A DNA stretch of 64,000 bases from Natronospirales bacterium (lineage in GTDB: Bacteria > Pseudomonadota > Gammaproteobacteria > Natronospirales > REEB76): assembly GCA_021816765.1 (NCBI GenBank), contig JAKAXB010000005.1, forward strand, positions 114,514 to 178,513, read 5' to 3'. Both the position numbers and the translations under genes were made by a program. The notes under the pieces were generated by a model. The model did no database searches and was not told the origin of the DNA. It saw only the letters and a program-made list of their open reading frames with translations. Positions 27,858 through 39,357 of the stretch are shown one piece after another. Positions within the stretch are counted from its first letter, which is position 1. Each line of letters begins with the position of its first letter.

Positions 27858-29489
27858 TTATGGAGCTGGCTCCTCAACGTCTAACAGTGATTCGACACCA
27901 CGCGATCCGAGGGTTTGTACCCGATTGGAACATTTTTGTGCGGCTTCGCTGCTTTGTCCGGTGGTGAGAGCCAGGGCGAGGATCACCAGGCTAAAACCCG
28001 CCAATAACCACATACCGGTAAAGAAGCCGAATACATTGTGCCCACCCATAGCCTTGGCAGGCCCAAGATAACTGATTACCCACATGCCAGCGAAGTACGG
28101 CAGCAGCCACCATGCCTGTTGCCAGCCAAGCTGGGACAGGGGTGCGCGGCGTATCAGCAAGTACCAACCTAAATACACGATGATGTAAAACGCTACCAAA
28201 ACGAATAACACCGTCACGACGTAGTATCCGGTCCAGTAGATGATCCAGTTAGAAGCAATGAAGGCGATGGCGGAGATGATGCGAGCCGCCTGCAGTCTGA
28301 AAGGACGGTTGGCATCAGGCAGGACGCGGCGCAGGTGCAGCAGGATTATCGGTCCGATGCTGTAGGAAAGCACGGTAATGGATGAGACGGCGGATACCAG
28401 CTTCTGCCAGGATGGGAATGGGAAAAAAAACAACGCGCCTACAATGTAGGTCACCACAAGCCCGATCCACGGTACGCCATGACGATTCAGCCGTATCACT
28501 TGCGTTGGGGCGTTACCCATTTCCCCAGCCGCCATGATGATGCGCGGGCTTGCCGTTGTGTATATAAACGCGGTTCCAAGCGGTGAAATGATGGCATCGA
28601 AATACAGGACGATTGCCCACCAGAAAGCGCCTACGGCAATAGCAATCGCTGCAAGTGGTCCAAACATGCCGGTGAAATGCAGGTTTTGCCATCCATTGGC
28701 GATATCCACCGGCTGCAAGGCAACGATAAAAGCCACCTGCAGTCCGACATAAACGAGCATGGCAATGACTACCGAACCGATCAAGGCAATCGGAATATAG
28801 CGACCCGGGTTGCGAGTTTCACCTGCCAACGCGATTGCCTGCTGGAAGCCGAGAAAACTGAAAATGATTCCGGCCGTACCGACGGCCGTGAATATGCCAC
28901 TCACTGGCGTACTGGTGAGATGTGCCGTCATATTTCCGGGGTGAAACGAGTACGCCATCAATATACCTATCGTTACAATCGGAATGAGAAGCTTCCACCA
29001 AGTCGCGGCACTGTTGATGACCATCACCCAGCGTATCGCCAAGAAGTTTAGAGCGACCACAAAACCCAGCAATATAATCGCAGCCACAAACCCCATGGGT
29101 GTCAGAAGACCGGTGTTGGCATGCAGGAATCCGGGGATGTAACTGTTGGTGTAGGTTAATACCGCAATTACTTCGACCGGGGGCACCGAGACGAATGCCA
29201 GGAAAAGAATCCAGGTCCAAATCTTGCCCACGAGATCGCCGTGGCTGATGTGCGTCATGTGCACCAAGGCGCCGGAATTCGGGAACATGGTTGAGAGTTC
29301 CGCGAATACGAAAGCCAGGAACAGCACGGCCACCGCTCCGATCACCCAGGATATAACACTCAAGGGACCCGCCTCGAGCGCTGCGTGAAGCGCACCAAAC
29401 AGCCAACCTGAGCCGATGATGCTGCCAAGGCTCGCATATAAAAGTCCGATTACACCGGCATCGCGCCTGAGCTTAGTGGGTCCTGCCAT
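27858..29489 (-). CDS. APC-family amino acid permease
   Basis: Integral membrane transporter of 543 residues with about twelve to fourteen hydrophobic segments. The N-terminal LLYASLGSIIGSGWLFGAL contains the helix-1 GSIIGSG motif of the APC superfamily, and FLGFQQAIALAGETRNPGRYI is the conserved helix-6/loop region. It resembles the aspartate-proton and related permease subgroup, but the substrate cannot be deduced. A GGAG site lies before ATG 29489. The C-terminal tail (about 35 residues after the last helix) is cytoplasmic and polar. Confidence 0.85.
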   Translation of the reverse strand: MAGPTKLRRDAGVIGLLYASLGSIIGSGWLFGALHAALEAGPLSVISWVIGAVAVLFLAFVFAELSTMFPNSGALVHMTHISHGDLVGKIWTWILFLAFVSVPPVEVIAVLTYTNSYIPGFLHANTGLLTPMGFVAAIILLGFVVALNFLAIRWVMVINSAATWWKLLIPIVTIGILMAYSFHPGNMTAHLTSTPVSGIFTAVGTAGIIFSFLGFQQAIALAGETRNPGRYIPIALIGSVVIAMLVYVGLQVAFIVALQPVDIANGWQNLHFTGMFGPLAAIAIAVGAFWWAIVLYFDAIISPLGTAFIYTTASPRIIMAAGEMGNAPTQVIRLNRHGVPWIGLVVTYIVGALFFFPFPSWQKLVSAVSSITVLSYSIGPIILLHLRRVLPDANRPFRLQAARIISAIAFIASNWIIYWTGYYVVTVLFVLVAFYIIVYLGWYLLIRRAPLSQLGWQQAWWLLPYFAGMWVISYLGPAKAMGGHNVFGFFTGMWLLAGFSLVILALALTTGQSSEAAQKCSNRVQTLGSRGVESLLDVEEPAP

Positions 29490-29770
29490 ATTAGGTTAAC
29501 TCCAGTAGTTAAAACTGTATTGGGTAGTTCCTGTTCGCAACACCATCCGCGTTGTTGCGTAAAAGGAAACGGCGCCACCAGCTTGATACAGTCAAGGATA
29601 CGTGACGTTATCGCCTTTTTCTGGGTCCTGGCGACCCCGTTGTCCAGCCGTGCCCTGCTAGGGATAATGAAGCAAGGCCTCCGCCCAGGCCATGGTTCGG
29701 ACCCGACCGGCCCCACTCATGGGACCGGCGGATATTAGACGAGCTTGCTCTATAGAACAATATGGCGCTT
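29490..29770. other. Intergenic region upstream of the permease
   Basis: 281 bases holding the permease promoter and leader on the minus strand. Small inverted repeats are present (GTTGTTGCG/CGCAACAAC-type around 29540-29570, GGTCCCATGAG near 29710). I see no gene. Confidence 0.35.
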
Positions 29771-30190
29771 TCAATGCAGGTACTTGTCGCGCTGCCCATC
29801 AGGGTCGTGGTTGTCCCCAGAGGCAATGTGGGCGGAGGCGGACGCGGCACCGCTGAGGATGGTGACTCCCTGTGGATTATCGAGTTGCACGGATTCGACA
29901 CGGTGTCCCGTGAGCAGCGCGCGACCCTTCCAGCGGTCCGTCCCGGATTCGCTGAACTCGAATACGTACAGTCTTTTCCAGGCAAGCCAGCCGTTAGCGG
30001 TGCGCGTGAGTCGCAAGCGGGCCAGCGCCACCGTCTCGTCCAAGAACTGCAGACGCATGTCATTACAGATGCGAGTGCAGGTGGCAGTCATGCGCTCGCG
30101 CGCCTGCAGGCTGTCATTCCAGAACCACGCGCCTGCGGCGATGAGAATGAGTCCAAGGATGGCCGCCAGCGTGCTCAGGTTCAGGTACAT
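29771..30190 (-). CDS. DUF3301-type membrane-anchored protein
   Basis: 139-residue protein with one N-terminal membrane helix (LAAILGLILIAAGAWFW), then CTRICNDMRLQFLDETVALARLRL. This Cys-rich, LQFLDETVAL pattern is that of the DUF3301 family of unknown function, small proteins with an N-terminal anchor. It begins 2 bases after the diguanylate cyclase stop, so they are translated from one mRNA. The role is unknown. Confidence 0.7.
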   Translation of the reverse strand: MYLNLSTLAAILGLILIAAGAWFWNDSLQARERMTATCTRICNDMRLQFLDETVALARLRLTRTANGWLAWKRLYVFEFSESGTDRWKGRALLTGHRVESVQLDNPQGVTILSGAASASAHIASGDNHDPDGQRDKYLH

Positions 30191-30192
30191 GC

Positions 30193-31416
30193 TCAGACGC
30201 CGCTCAGGCGGACACGATTGCGGCCGGCATGTTTGGCGTCATACAGCGCCCTGTCGGCGCTTTTGAGCACGCTCCACGGGTCCTTTCTCGCGGTGCCGCT
30301 TTCGGCCGCGCCGATGCTCACCGTGACTCGCAAAGGAGCGTCATCATCCTGGCAACCTTCCTGGGCCTCGGAACCACTGCGTCGCTCACCGCGGCGTGGA
30401 TTGAATCCGGAAGTTTCGATTTCGATGCGTAACGTTTCCAGCACAGGCGCCGCGTCTTCCAGGGTCTTGCCCGCATACAACAGGCTGAATTCCTCGCCGC
30501 CGTAGCGGAATGCCTTGCCGCCGCCGGCGTATTTCTGCAGTCGGGAGGCTACCAGCCGCAATACCTGATCGCCCACATCGTGACCGTAGGTATCGTTGAA
30601 ATGCTTGAAGTGATCCACGTCCAGCATGGCGATGACATAACGGCCACCCAGCCGGCGCATCTGTTCTTCCAGCGCGCGCCGTCCCGGCAGGCCGGTGAGT
30701 TCATCCAGGTAAGCCATGCTCCAGGACTCTTGGATGATGGCAATGCCAAAGGCCACAGCGGCCGCGCCCGCGAATACAGCCACGGTGGCCGGTTGCCGGG
30801 AATGCAACATCACCGCCACCGCAATCAGGGAAAAGAAGAAGGCGGCCAGTTCGGCGCTGTGCCTGAGGATCAGGCGGTCGTTGAGCCACAAGAGGCCAAT
30901 GGCAAGCAGCAGCAAGCCGGGTTGGCTGATGGAGGTGGCGGAAAGCCAGGGCCATTTCACAAATTGCACGAACAGGGCATCAGTCACGCCATGTGCGTGG
31001 GTAACCATGAGCAGGATGACAAACAGTATTTCCAGCAGCAGCAGAACGAAGGGCCAGGCACCGTAACGTGTGAATACGCCTCGTTCCGCCAGGGGCTGCA
31101 TGCAGACCAGATCGAAGGGCAGAAACAAACACAGGCTGCCGGCCAGGATCTGCCGGTTAAGCGCGTCACCGGTTGCAGTGCGCTCGCTCAGTGCAGCATA
31201 GCCTATGAGCAAGGCCAGTAGCGCAAAAAACATGCGGCTGCGGTTGAACTGCATACTCAGCGCCAGGGCGGCGATCAGGATGAACAGGGCCACAAGCTCC
31301 GTCGCCGTGATGCCGGCGTCGGGGAAATAGGCCGCGTAATACGCCAGCGATGCGGCGATGACAAGTAGTATGATTTCCGGCAGCAGGGTATAGAGAACGC
31401 CGACGACGATTTTCAT
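30193..31416 (-). CDS. Membrane diguanylate cyclase (GGDEF)
   Basis: 407-residue inner-membrane protein with about six hydrophobic segments in residues 1-225, then a GGDEF domain at about 235-400. The active-site motif reads GGEEF (306-310), a functional variant, with the metal-binding region AMLDVDHFKHFNDTYGHDVGD intact. The inhibitory RxxD site five residues before GGEEF is missing (the sequence there is KYAGGGKAF), so product inhibition through it is not expected. An acidic/basic loop near the end (RRGERRSGSEAQEG) is an insertion. It makes cyclic-di-GMP in response to an unknown membrane signal. Confidence 0.85.
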   Translation of the reverse strand: MKIVVGVLYTLLPEIILLVIAASLAYYAAYFPDAGITATELVALFILIAALALSMQFNRSRMFFALLALLIGYAALSERTATGDALNRQILAGSLCLFLPFDLVCMQPLAERGVFTRYGAWPFVLLLLEILFVILLMVTHAHGVTDALFVQFVKWPWLSATSISQPGLLLLAIGLLWLNDRLILRHSAELAAFFFSLIAVAVMLHSRQPATVAVFAGAAAVAFGIAIIQESWSMAYLDELTGLPGRRALEEQMRRLGGRYVIAMLDVDHFKHFNDTYGHDVGDQVLRLVASRLQKYAGGGKAFRYGGEEFSLLYAGKTLEDAAPVLETLRIEIETSGFNPRRGERRSGSEAQEGCQDDDAPLRVTVSIGAAESGTARKDPWSVLKSADRALYDAKHAGRNRVRLSGV

Positions 31417-31473
31417 GGGGCAGGCGGATATTGAATCTCCCCCCAGTGTAAATCAGGATGGGACGTCGTGGTG

Positions 31474-32178
31474 CTACTGGAGTACCCGCAGGCGGTCGTG
31501 AACATCGTGTACCCCCGGAATATACCAGCAATCATATACCGCCATGCGTTTTTGTTCCGGGCTGTGCACCGATCCATCCAGGGTCACACGACGTTCCCGG
31601 GTGGATATGCTGATGTTTTCCGCGTGCAGCAGGGGGTCCTTTTCCAGCACCAGGCGTATGGCATCCGAGATTTCATCATCATTGTCCTGCTCCGCAGGTT
31701 GTACGCGCAGGTGATTCTGCACGTCACAGCCGCCGGGTACCCACCAGGCAATGACCTCGGCCAGGCGCCGGTGAGAGAGGCTGCCCACTTGGCCGTCAAG
31801 ACGTATTATGCAGCCGTCCACACCCACACCGATCCACTGATCGGCCAGAGCAGGGGCGGTATGGGCCGTGCGCACATGGATATCGCGGAAAGCGGGTTCC
31901 TGGGACAGTGCATCCACGGCGGCATCCAGCAGCGCCTTGCCGGTGCGGCGCTCCCCCGGGCGCAGGCGCAGACAATCCTCGATGATTGTCGGTCCGGACA
32001 GCTGCAGGGCGATGCGCCGGGCCTTGCGCTTGGCGATGATGTTGGCCACCTCGCCCTCGAGTCGCAAGGTGGCCTGACAGGTAACATGGATGGGGTATTC
32101 GTGCAAATTGATATCGCCATCCTGCGCCAGTGCCGCGAGCAGGGCGGTGACCAGTTCTTTCTGCGTTTGCATATCCAT
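31474..32178 (-). CDS. BON-domain protein (three BON-like units)
   Basis: 234-residue protein without signal peptide from ATG 32178, preceded by ACAAGG; an upstream in-frame start at 32250 would add 24 residues without motif. Three BON-like segments are visible: around LVTALLAALAQDGDINLHEYPIHV, around LLDAAVDALSQEPAFRDIHVRT, and around AIRLVLEKDPLLHAENISIST. Each carries a beta strand ending in a hydrophobic-Gly-x-V pattern (LRLEGEVAN, IIRLDGQVGS, VTLDGSVHS). BON domains bind phospholipid surfaces in periplasmic proteins such as OsmY; the absence of an export signal here is odd. Confidence 0.75.
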   Translation of the reverse strand: MDMQTQKELVTALLAALAQDGDINLHEYPIHVTCQATLRLEGEVANIIAKRKARRIALQLSGPTIIEDCLRLRPGERRTGKALLDAAVDALSQEPAFRDIHVRTAHTAPALADQWIGVGVDGCIIRLDGQVGSLSHRRLAEVIAWWVPGGCDVQNHLRVQPAEQDNDDEISDAIRLVLEKDPLLHAENISISTRERRVTLDGSVHSPEQKRMAVYDCWYIPGVHDVHDRLRVLQ

Positions 32179-32291
32179 GCCTTGTGTCAGGGGCGGCAGT
32201 CCATGTCTAGGGTGATGCCAATGACGGTCGGTTTTCAAGTGGCTTTGCAATCAGGCGCTTGCGCCGAGAACAGCAAACGGTGCGGGCGCTG

Positions 32292-32927
32292 ATGGACAGG
32301 TTATTGCCCTTTGATACACGCCGTGCCGTGCACCACCTCAAGCATGCAGACGCCCGTCTGGCAGAGCTCATGTCCCGTGTGGGCCCATGCCGGCTCATGT
32401 TACGTCCCGCCCCCACCCCCTTTGAGGCTCTATTGCGGGCTGTCATCTATCAGCAACTGTCTGGAAAGGCGGCTGCCAGCATATACAGCCGCGTGCTCGG
32501 CCTGTTTCCCGTCGCCGAGGGCCCAACGCCGGAACGGTTGCTAGCCCTGCCGGAAGCGGCAATGCGCGGCGCAGGCCTGTCACGCAATAAGCTCTTGGCG
32601 GTGCGCGACCTCGCCGCGAAAGTACTGGACGGCAGCGTGCCAGACTTCCTGCTACTCGAGCACATGGCGGACGATGAGATCATCGCGCATCTTACCCGGG
32701 TTCACGGTGTGGGCCGCTGGACTGTGGAGATGCTGCTCATCTTTACTCTCGGCCGGCCGGACGTGCTGCCGTTGTATGATTTGGGTATCCGCAAGGGCTT
32801 CCAGCTCGCTTACGGCATGCAGCGCCTGCCGGCCGCGCGCACGCTGCGACGTGCAGGCCGGCGATGGGCACCCTATTGTTCCGTGGCGAGCTGGTATCTC
32901 TGGCGGGCCTTGGATATGCCCGTGTGA
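32292..32927 (+). CDS. DNA-3-methyladenine glycosylase (AlkA-type, HhH-GPD)
   Basis: Base-excision repair glycosylase of about 211 residues. The HhH-GPD core shows AVIYQQLSGKAAASIYSRV, the hairpin THVRGVGRWTVEMLLIF-like segment LTRVHGVGRWTVEML, and the catalytic Asp in RPDVLPLYDLGIRKGFQL. It removes alkylated bases such as 3-methyladenine. ATG 32292 gives the family-like N-terminus; TTG 32259 is an alternative. It lies divergently from the BON gene. Confidence 0.88.
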   Translation: MDRLLPFDTRRAVHHLKHADARLAELMSRVGPCRLMLRPAPTPFEALLRAVIYQQLSGKAAASIYSRVLGLFPVAEGPTPERLLALPEAAMRGAGLSRNKLLAVRDLAAKVLDGSVPDFLLLEHMADDEIIAHLTRVHGVGRWTVEMLLIFTLGRPDVLPLYDLGIRKGFQLAYGMQRLPAARTLRRAGRRWAPYCSVASWYLWRALDMPV

Positions 32928-32930
32928 TAA

Positions 32931-35129
<2,199 letters not shown>

Positions 35130-35272
35130 TTGACCATAATGGGGCTAAACTTGTTGCCCGGAGCGGTTTTTATGCGGTTTAGCGTAGATTCTTTACCCGT
35201 GACAGACTATGATTTTGCTGGCCCGGTGCAGGTCCGGGTTTCTTTCCCAACGCCGAATGTGGAGTCAATGCC

Positions 35273-36109
35273 ATGCTGAGCCGTGCCGCTTTCCGTTGGA
35301 TGGCCCGCGGGTGTGCCGCAGGTGCCGTACTGGTTCTTTTCGGGTGTTCCTCCTCCTTCAAGCCCTATACGCTGGTGGCACAGTTGCCACCGCTGTCACA
35401 GCAGGCGCGTATCGTGGCCGCCACCATTGATGTGCAGGGTTCCATCTGCAACGTGCGGATAGTGACGCTGGATGCCAGCAAAGCCTGGAGGCCTGTCTGT
35501 CTGGTGAACAAGGATCAGCCCACTTACAAAAGCTTGACTATCGGCGGCCAGGAAGTGGATTTCGGTGCGGTAGGCAACGGCTTCAAGGTGCTGAGCGCCA
35601 CCCTGCCGACGCTCCCTGGTCCGGCGAGCAGCGCCGCGTCTGCGGCAACGGGGGTGGCGGCTGCCAAGGTCAAGGCTGCAACCGCTATCCAGGCGCCCGC
35701 TGCGACCAGTTCGCCTGTCGCCCAAGTCGCCGCTCCCAGCTTCCCGGAGCAATGGCACCTGTCTCCCTACCCGGGCCATGTGAAGCTGCAAGGCCAGAAC
35801 AGGGGTTTCTTGGTGACCAGTGCCATTCTCACCATCAATGGCAGCGAGGGCACCCTGGATGTGACCTACAAGACCAGCTACAAGCCGTTGCACCTCAAGT
35901 GCACCGTGATCGCCAATCAGAAAGGTAATTTTACGCTGTTGTTCAATCCATCCAAATCCGTGAACCTCACGGGCGGAGGCAACTACAGCGTGCTGTTGAG
36001 CTCGGAAGGCGAGAGTATTTCCGGAAATATCTGGGATTCCCACGGCTTCGATACCTGGACACCGAGCTTGCCACCGCAGTGGGTGGCGGTTTCCTACTCG
36101 TCCGGTTAA
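35273..36109 (+). CDS. Hypothetical lipoprotein
   Basis: 278-residue exported protein I do not recognise. A basic N-terminus, hydrophobic core and lipobox VLFGCSS predict lipid attachment at about Cys25. Residues 26-115 form one folded-looking domain with a Cys pair (GSICNVRIVTL, RPVCLVNKD). An Ala/Pro-rich linker follows at about 113-155, then a second beta-rich domain with a Cys (LHLKCTVIA) and a Trp-rich end (SHGFDTWTPSLPPQWVAV). A GGAG site precedes ATG 35273 and a hairpin with T-run follows. It appears to be a single-gene unit. Confidence 0.65.
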   Translation: MLSRAAFRWMARGCAAGAVLVLFGCSSSFKPYTLVAQLPPLSQQARIVAATIDVQGSICNVRIVTLDASKAWRPVCLVNKDQPTYKSLTIGGQEVDFGAVGNGFKVLSATLPTLPGPASSAASAATGVAAAKVKAATAIQAPAATSSPVAQVAAPSFPEQWHLSPYPGHVKLQGQNRGFLVTSAILTINGSEGTLDVTYKTSYKPLHLKCTVIANQKGNFTLLFNPSKSVNLTGGGNYSVLLSSEGESISGNIWDSHGFDTWTPSLPPQWVAVSYSSG

Positions 36110-36120
36110 GGCTTGAGCAA

Positions 36121-36151
36121 CGGCGGTTCCGCTGATGGGCCGCCATTTTTT
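36121..36151 (+). terminator. Probable rho-independent terminator of the lipoprotein gene
   Basis: GGCGG (36122-36126) pairs with CCGCC (36140-36144) and is followed by ATTTTTT. The stem is short and the loop 13 bases, so strength is moderate. Confidence 0.5.
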
Positions 36152-36168
36152 GTCGGGCGGTATTCCTG

Positions 36169-36717
36169 ATGGCGAAGAATAACAAGGCCGGTCATTACCA
36201 GCGCCTGCACGGACCGGATACGGCGGTATCAGGGTTTATCTTGGAGCAGATGCTGCGGGCTCTGCTCAAGCAGGCCAAGCTTGATCGCCAGCACGACATT
36301 CCGTATTTGGCGGGTTACAGCCGTGATGGCAAGACCATCTACATTGACCGCGAGTTGCCGCGTTACTTCGTCTCACACCGCAAGCGCATCCATACCGACC
36401 GTTTTCTGATTCTGCATGAAACGGTGGAGAAAGCCATGATTGATCAGGTGGGACTGAAATATCAGCACGCCCATCAGATTGCCCTGCGTACTGAAGAAGC
36501 GGCGGTACGCGCCTACGGTATCACCTGGCGTGAGTACGACCGTTTCATGCAGCAGTACATCAAGGAAGCATCGGAAGAATCCCTGCAATGCCTGCCGGTG
36601 GATCTGGATATCAAGCCCTATCGTGATGAACATGATTACGCATTGCTGCGCCGCATGCAGCGGGCCATCAAGCAGGAACGGATGCAGTTACGCCGCAAGC
36701 AGCGTCAGAAGCAATAA
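36169..36717 (+). CDS. Hypothetical protein with an HE...H-rich motif
   Basis: 182-residue soluble protein that I do not recognise. The middle (about 78-115) reads RFLILHETVEKAMID, then YQHAHQIALRTEEAAVRAYG; His-Glu followed by His-x-His on a helix could bind a metal, but it is not a canonical HExxH. The N-terminus has a hydrophilic head and the C-terminal 25 residues are strongly basic (RMQLRRKQRQKQ), which would suit nucleic-acid or membrane-surface contact. It lies between a terminator and the convergent glycerol-kinase-like gene. No function is proposed. Confidence 0.55.
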   Translation: MAKNNKAGHYQRLHGPDTAVSGFILEQMLRALLKQAKLDRQHDIPYLAGYSRDGKTIYIDRELPRYFVSHRKRIHTDRFLILHETVEKAMIDQVGLKYQHAHQIALRTEEAAVRAYGITWREYDRFMQQYIKEASEESLQCLPVDLDIKPYRDEHDYALLRRMQRAIKQERMQLRRKQRQKQ

Positions 36718-36718
36718 T

Positions 36719-38167
36719 TCAGGTATCTGTTTTCATCTTTGCCAGCGCCGTTTCCAGGGCCACGCGCCAGTCGGCGTAACGGTGTTTCAGCGCTGCATTT
36801 TCTGCCGGCACAAAAACATGTGAGGTCGGTGGTACACGGGCGCGTACACCCAGCAAACGTGCAAGGCCGGTGGCGGTGGCCTCATGCAGGATTGGCCGGT
36901 GTACCGGCAGCCCGCTCAGATCAGCAAGCCGCTGGCAGAGACCGTCCCACTGGGTGAGTCCACCGCTTGCGACAATACGCTTGAGCGGAGCGTCGATACT
37001 GTGCATCCGTTCCAGGTTGACGCATAAAAGGAATACGATACTTTCCACCACCGCCAGCATTTTCTGTTTAGTATCGCCCCGGCCGATGAAGCGAGAGCGC
37101 AAATCAGGTACCCAGTAAGGTGAACCCAATCCGGATATCCCGTTCAGAAACAGCGGCACCTTTATTTTTGAGGTTAGCCATGCCGGCATCTGCGCAAGCA
37201 TCACTTTTTCGGATATCCCCGAACGCAGGCACAGCCAGAGCAGCGCGCTGCCGGCGCCATTCACCGTACCTTCGAGCACATACAGGGCGTGGTCCTGCGC
37301 CCGCCACAATAGGCTTGCAAGCAGTCCGGGAACCTGCGGCGGAGTTTCACCATGCGGGCGCTGTATGAAAGCACCGGTGCCGATGTTCACGTAAATGCTG
37401 TCGTCAGCCGGGTCACCGCCGGCGTACAAGGCGGCCGGCTGGTCACCGGTGACCACCGTCAGGGGAATATCCCGGATGCCGAGTCGCAGATGCCCATAGG
37501 GATGGCGGTTGGGTACACAGCGGGGCAGTATCTGCGCCGGTATGCGGAACAGTTCAAGCAATTCCGGTGACCAGTTGTGTTGACGGTAATCCCAGAGGAG
37601 GGTGCGCGAGACGTTCACCGGGTCCGCCAATAAGGGCTTTTCAATCAAAAGATTGGCGAGCATGAAGCTTGAGAGCGGTCCGGCGGCCAGCCGGTTCCAG
37701 CGGAGTGCTTGCTTGACAGGCCGCAGATTGTCGAGGCACCAGGCCAGCTTGCTCGCACCGTAATGGGGTGAGAGCACCAGACCGGTTACCTCATGTATCC
37801 GCGACGCATGTGATGCGAGCGACGCGGCGTGGCGGGCCCCACGACGGTCCTGCCAGGAAATGACCGGAGACAGGGCCCGGCCGGTTTCCCGCTCCCAGCA
37901 CACCAGGGTGGAGCGCTGCGTGGCGAGGCCGGCCGCCTGAATGCGTGTGCGGTGCGTCCCCAATTGCCGCGCGACCGCGTTACATGTCTGCATAACGGAG
38001 GTGAGCAACGCGACGGGGTCGTGTTCCACGCGGTCGCGGCCCGGATGCAGGGTTGCGATATTTTTTTGTGCTGATGCCACCAGTTTGCCGGTTGCATCGA
38101 ATACCAGGGCGCGGCTGGCATGGCCGCCCTGGTCGAGTGCGAGAAATAATGGAACTTCGCGTGACAT
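36719..38167 (-). CDS. FGGY-family glycerol kinase-like carbohydrate kinase
   Basis: 482-residue kinase of the FGGY/ASKHA fold. The N-terminal phosphate loop FLALDQGGHASRALVFD departs from the usual DQGTTSSRA of glycerol kinase. VISWQDRRGARHAASL, and INIGTGAFIQRPHG followed by VASGGLTQWDGLCQRLADL, are FGGY landmarks. In the glycerol kinase family it would phosphorylate glycerol; the altered loop leaves the exact polyol open. It is the last gene of a minus-strand group with a GlpD-like and a GDPD gene, which supports glycerol-3-phosphate metabolism. Confidence 0.78.
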   Translation of the reverse strand: MSREVPLFLALDQGGHASRALVFDATGKLVASAQKNIATLHPGRDRVEHDPVALLTSVMQTCNAVARQLGTHRTRIQAAGLATQRSTLVCWERETGRALSPVISWQDRRGARHAASLASHASRIHEVTGLVLSPHYGASKLAWCLDNLRPVKQALRWNRLAAGPLSSFMLANLLIEKPLLADPVNVSRTLLWDYRQHNWSPELLELFRIPAQILPRCVPNRHPYGHLRLGIRDIPLTVVTGDQPAALYAGGDPADDSIYVNIGTGAFIQRPHGETPPQVPGLLASLLWRAQDHALYVLEGTVNGAGSALLWLCLRSGISEKVMLAQMPAWLTSKIKVPLFLNGISGLGSPYWVPDLRSRFIGRGDTKQKMLAVVESIVFLLCVNLERMHSIDAPLKRIVASGGLTQWDGLCQRLADLSGLPVHRPILHEATATGLARLLGVRARVPPTSHVFVPAENAALKHRYADWRVALETALAKMKTDT

Positions 38168-38181
38168 GAGCGAATCCGGTA

Positions 38182-39357
38182 TCAGGCCGGTTCCAATGGC
38201 AGCGTGCGCGTGTCGGCGATCGGTCGGCGTGCGGGCAGGGCATCAGTCAGGTACCGCAGGGCCTGCTGCGCATCCGCGCGATACGACGTGAGCTTGCCGC
38301 CGTACACACTCAGCACGCGCGCTTGCCGCGGCCGATCGGTGGCAAAAATGATCTCCCGCGAGCGCTTGAATGCCCGGCTACCGCCGCCAGGCAGTACGCG
38401 TAATCCGGCGAAGCTGGCGCTGATGCTTGCCTGTGCCCGCGGGAAATAACGTCGCACCACTTCCAACAGATACTGCTGCTCTTCAGGCAGCGGCTTGACC
38501 CTCGCAGGATCGTCGCCGCGGAAAGGGGTTTCCGTGGTGCCTACCAGCGTCGTGTGGTTATGCCAGGGCATGATGAATATAGCACGGCCATCCTGGGGCG
38601 CTTCCACATAGAAGATGCTGGTGACGATCGCCTGATCAAGCACGATATGCGTACCTTGCACCAGGTCTGCGGGAGGTTGCGGCGGAAGAGGTTTGATGCG
38701 CGCCGCCACCCGGATTACCCAGGGACCTGTTGCATTCACCAGTGCACGGGCGCGTACGCAACGGGTATTCCCGGCCTGGGTAACATCAATTTCGCAGCCG
38801 GTTTCGTCGGCTACCGCCTGCTCGAAGGTTGCCGGCATGCATAATTCGGCACCCAGGGTTTGCGCCGAGGCCATGACCGTGCGGGTGAGTGCCGCGTCAT
38901 CGGTCTGCGCATCCCAGTATTGGAACACGGCTTGCAGGCCATCACCGCGCAAACCCTGTAACTTGTCCCATTGGCGGCGCGGCAGCATCTGAAAACAGGC
39001 GTGGGCTTTGAGGCCACCCAGCAATGCATACAGGCTGAGACCCGCGCGCACCTGCCAGGGGCGCCGGCGCGTGTGCGCATAAACGGGGATATAGAACGGC
39101 GTGAGGTGTACCAGTCGAGGCGCGATGCGCAACAATAGTTCCCGTTCCCGCAGACATTCACGCACCAGACGCAGATCGAATTGTTCCAGGTAGCGCAATC
39201 CGCCATGGATCAGTTTGCTGGAACGGCTGGAAGTGCCGGCTGCGATTCCCCGTTGTTCCAGCACCAGAACCGTATGACCTCGGGCCACGGCAGCCTGGGC
39301 GATACCGGCGCCGTGGATACCGGCACCGATAACGACTAGGTCGTAATCTGCATTCAT
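38182..39357 (-). CDS. Short GlpD-like FAD-dependent glycerol-3-phosphate dehydrogenase
   Basis: 391-residue flavoprotein with the N-terminal FAD site YDLVVIGAGIHGAGIAQAA, followed by GTSSRSSKLIHGGLRYLEQF, the GlpD signature, and ending near LPGGGSRAFKR and SVYGGKLTSYR. Full-length GlpD has about 500 residues; this one stops right after TRTLPLEPA, where the helical C-terminal DAO_C domain would begin, so that domain is absent. The neighbouring sequence contains no continuation in another frame, so it does not look like a recent frameshift. It starts inside the GDPD stop (ATGA overlap) and is followed after 14 bases by the kinase. Confidence 0.82.
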   Translation of the reverse strand: MNADYDLVVIGAGIHGAGIAQAAVARGHTVLVLEQRGIAAGTSSRSSKLIHGGLRYLEQFDLRLVRECLRERELLLRIAPRLVHLTPFYIPVYAHTRRRPWQVRAGLSLYALLGGLKAHACFQMLPRRQWDKLQGLRGDGLQAVFQYWDAQTDDAALTRTVMASAQTLGAELCMPATFEQAVADETGCEIDVTQAGNTRCVRARALVNATGPWVIRVAARIKPLPPQPPADLVQGTHIVLDQAIVTSIFYVEAPQDGRAIFIMPWHNHTTLVGTTETPFRGDDPARVKPLPEEQQYLLEVVRRYFPRAQASISASFAGLRVLPGGGSRAFKRSREIIFATDRPRQARVLSVYGGKLTSYRADAQQALRYLTDALPARRPIADTRTLPLEPA

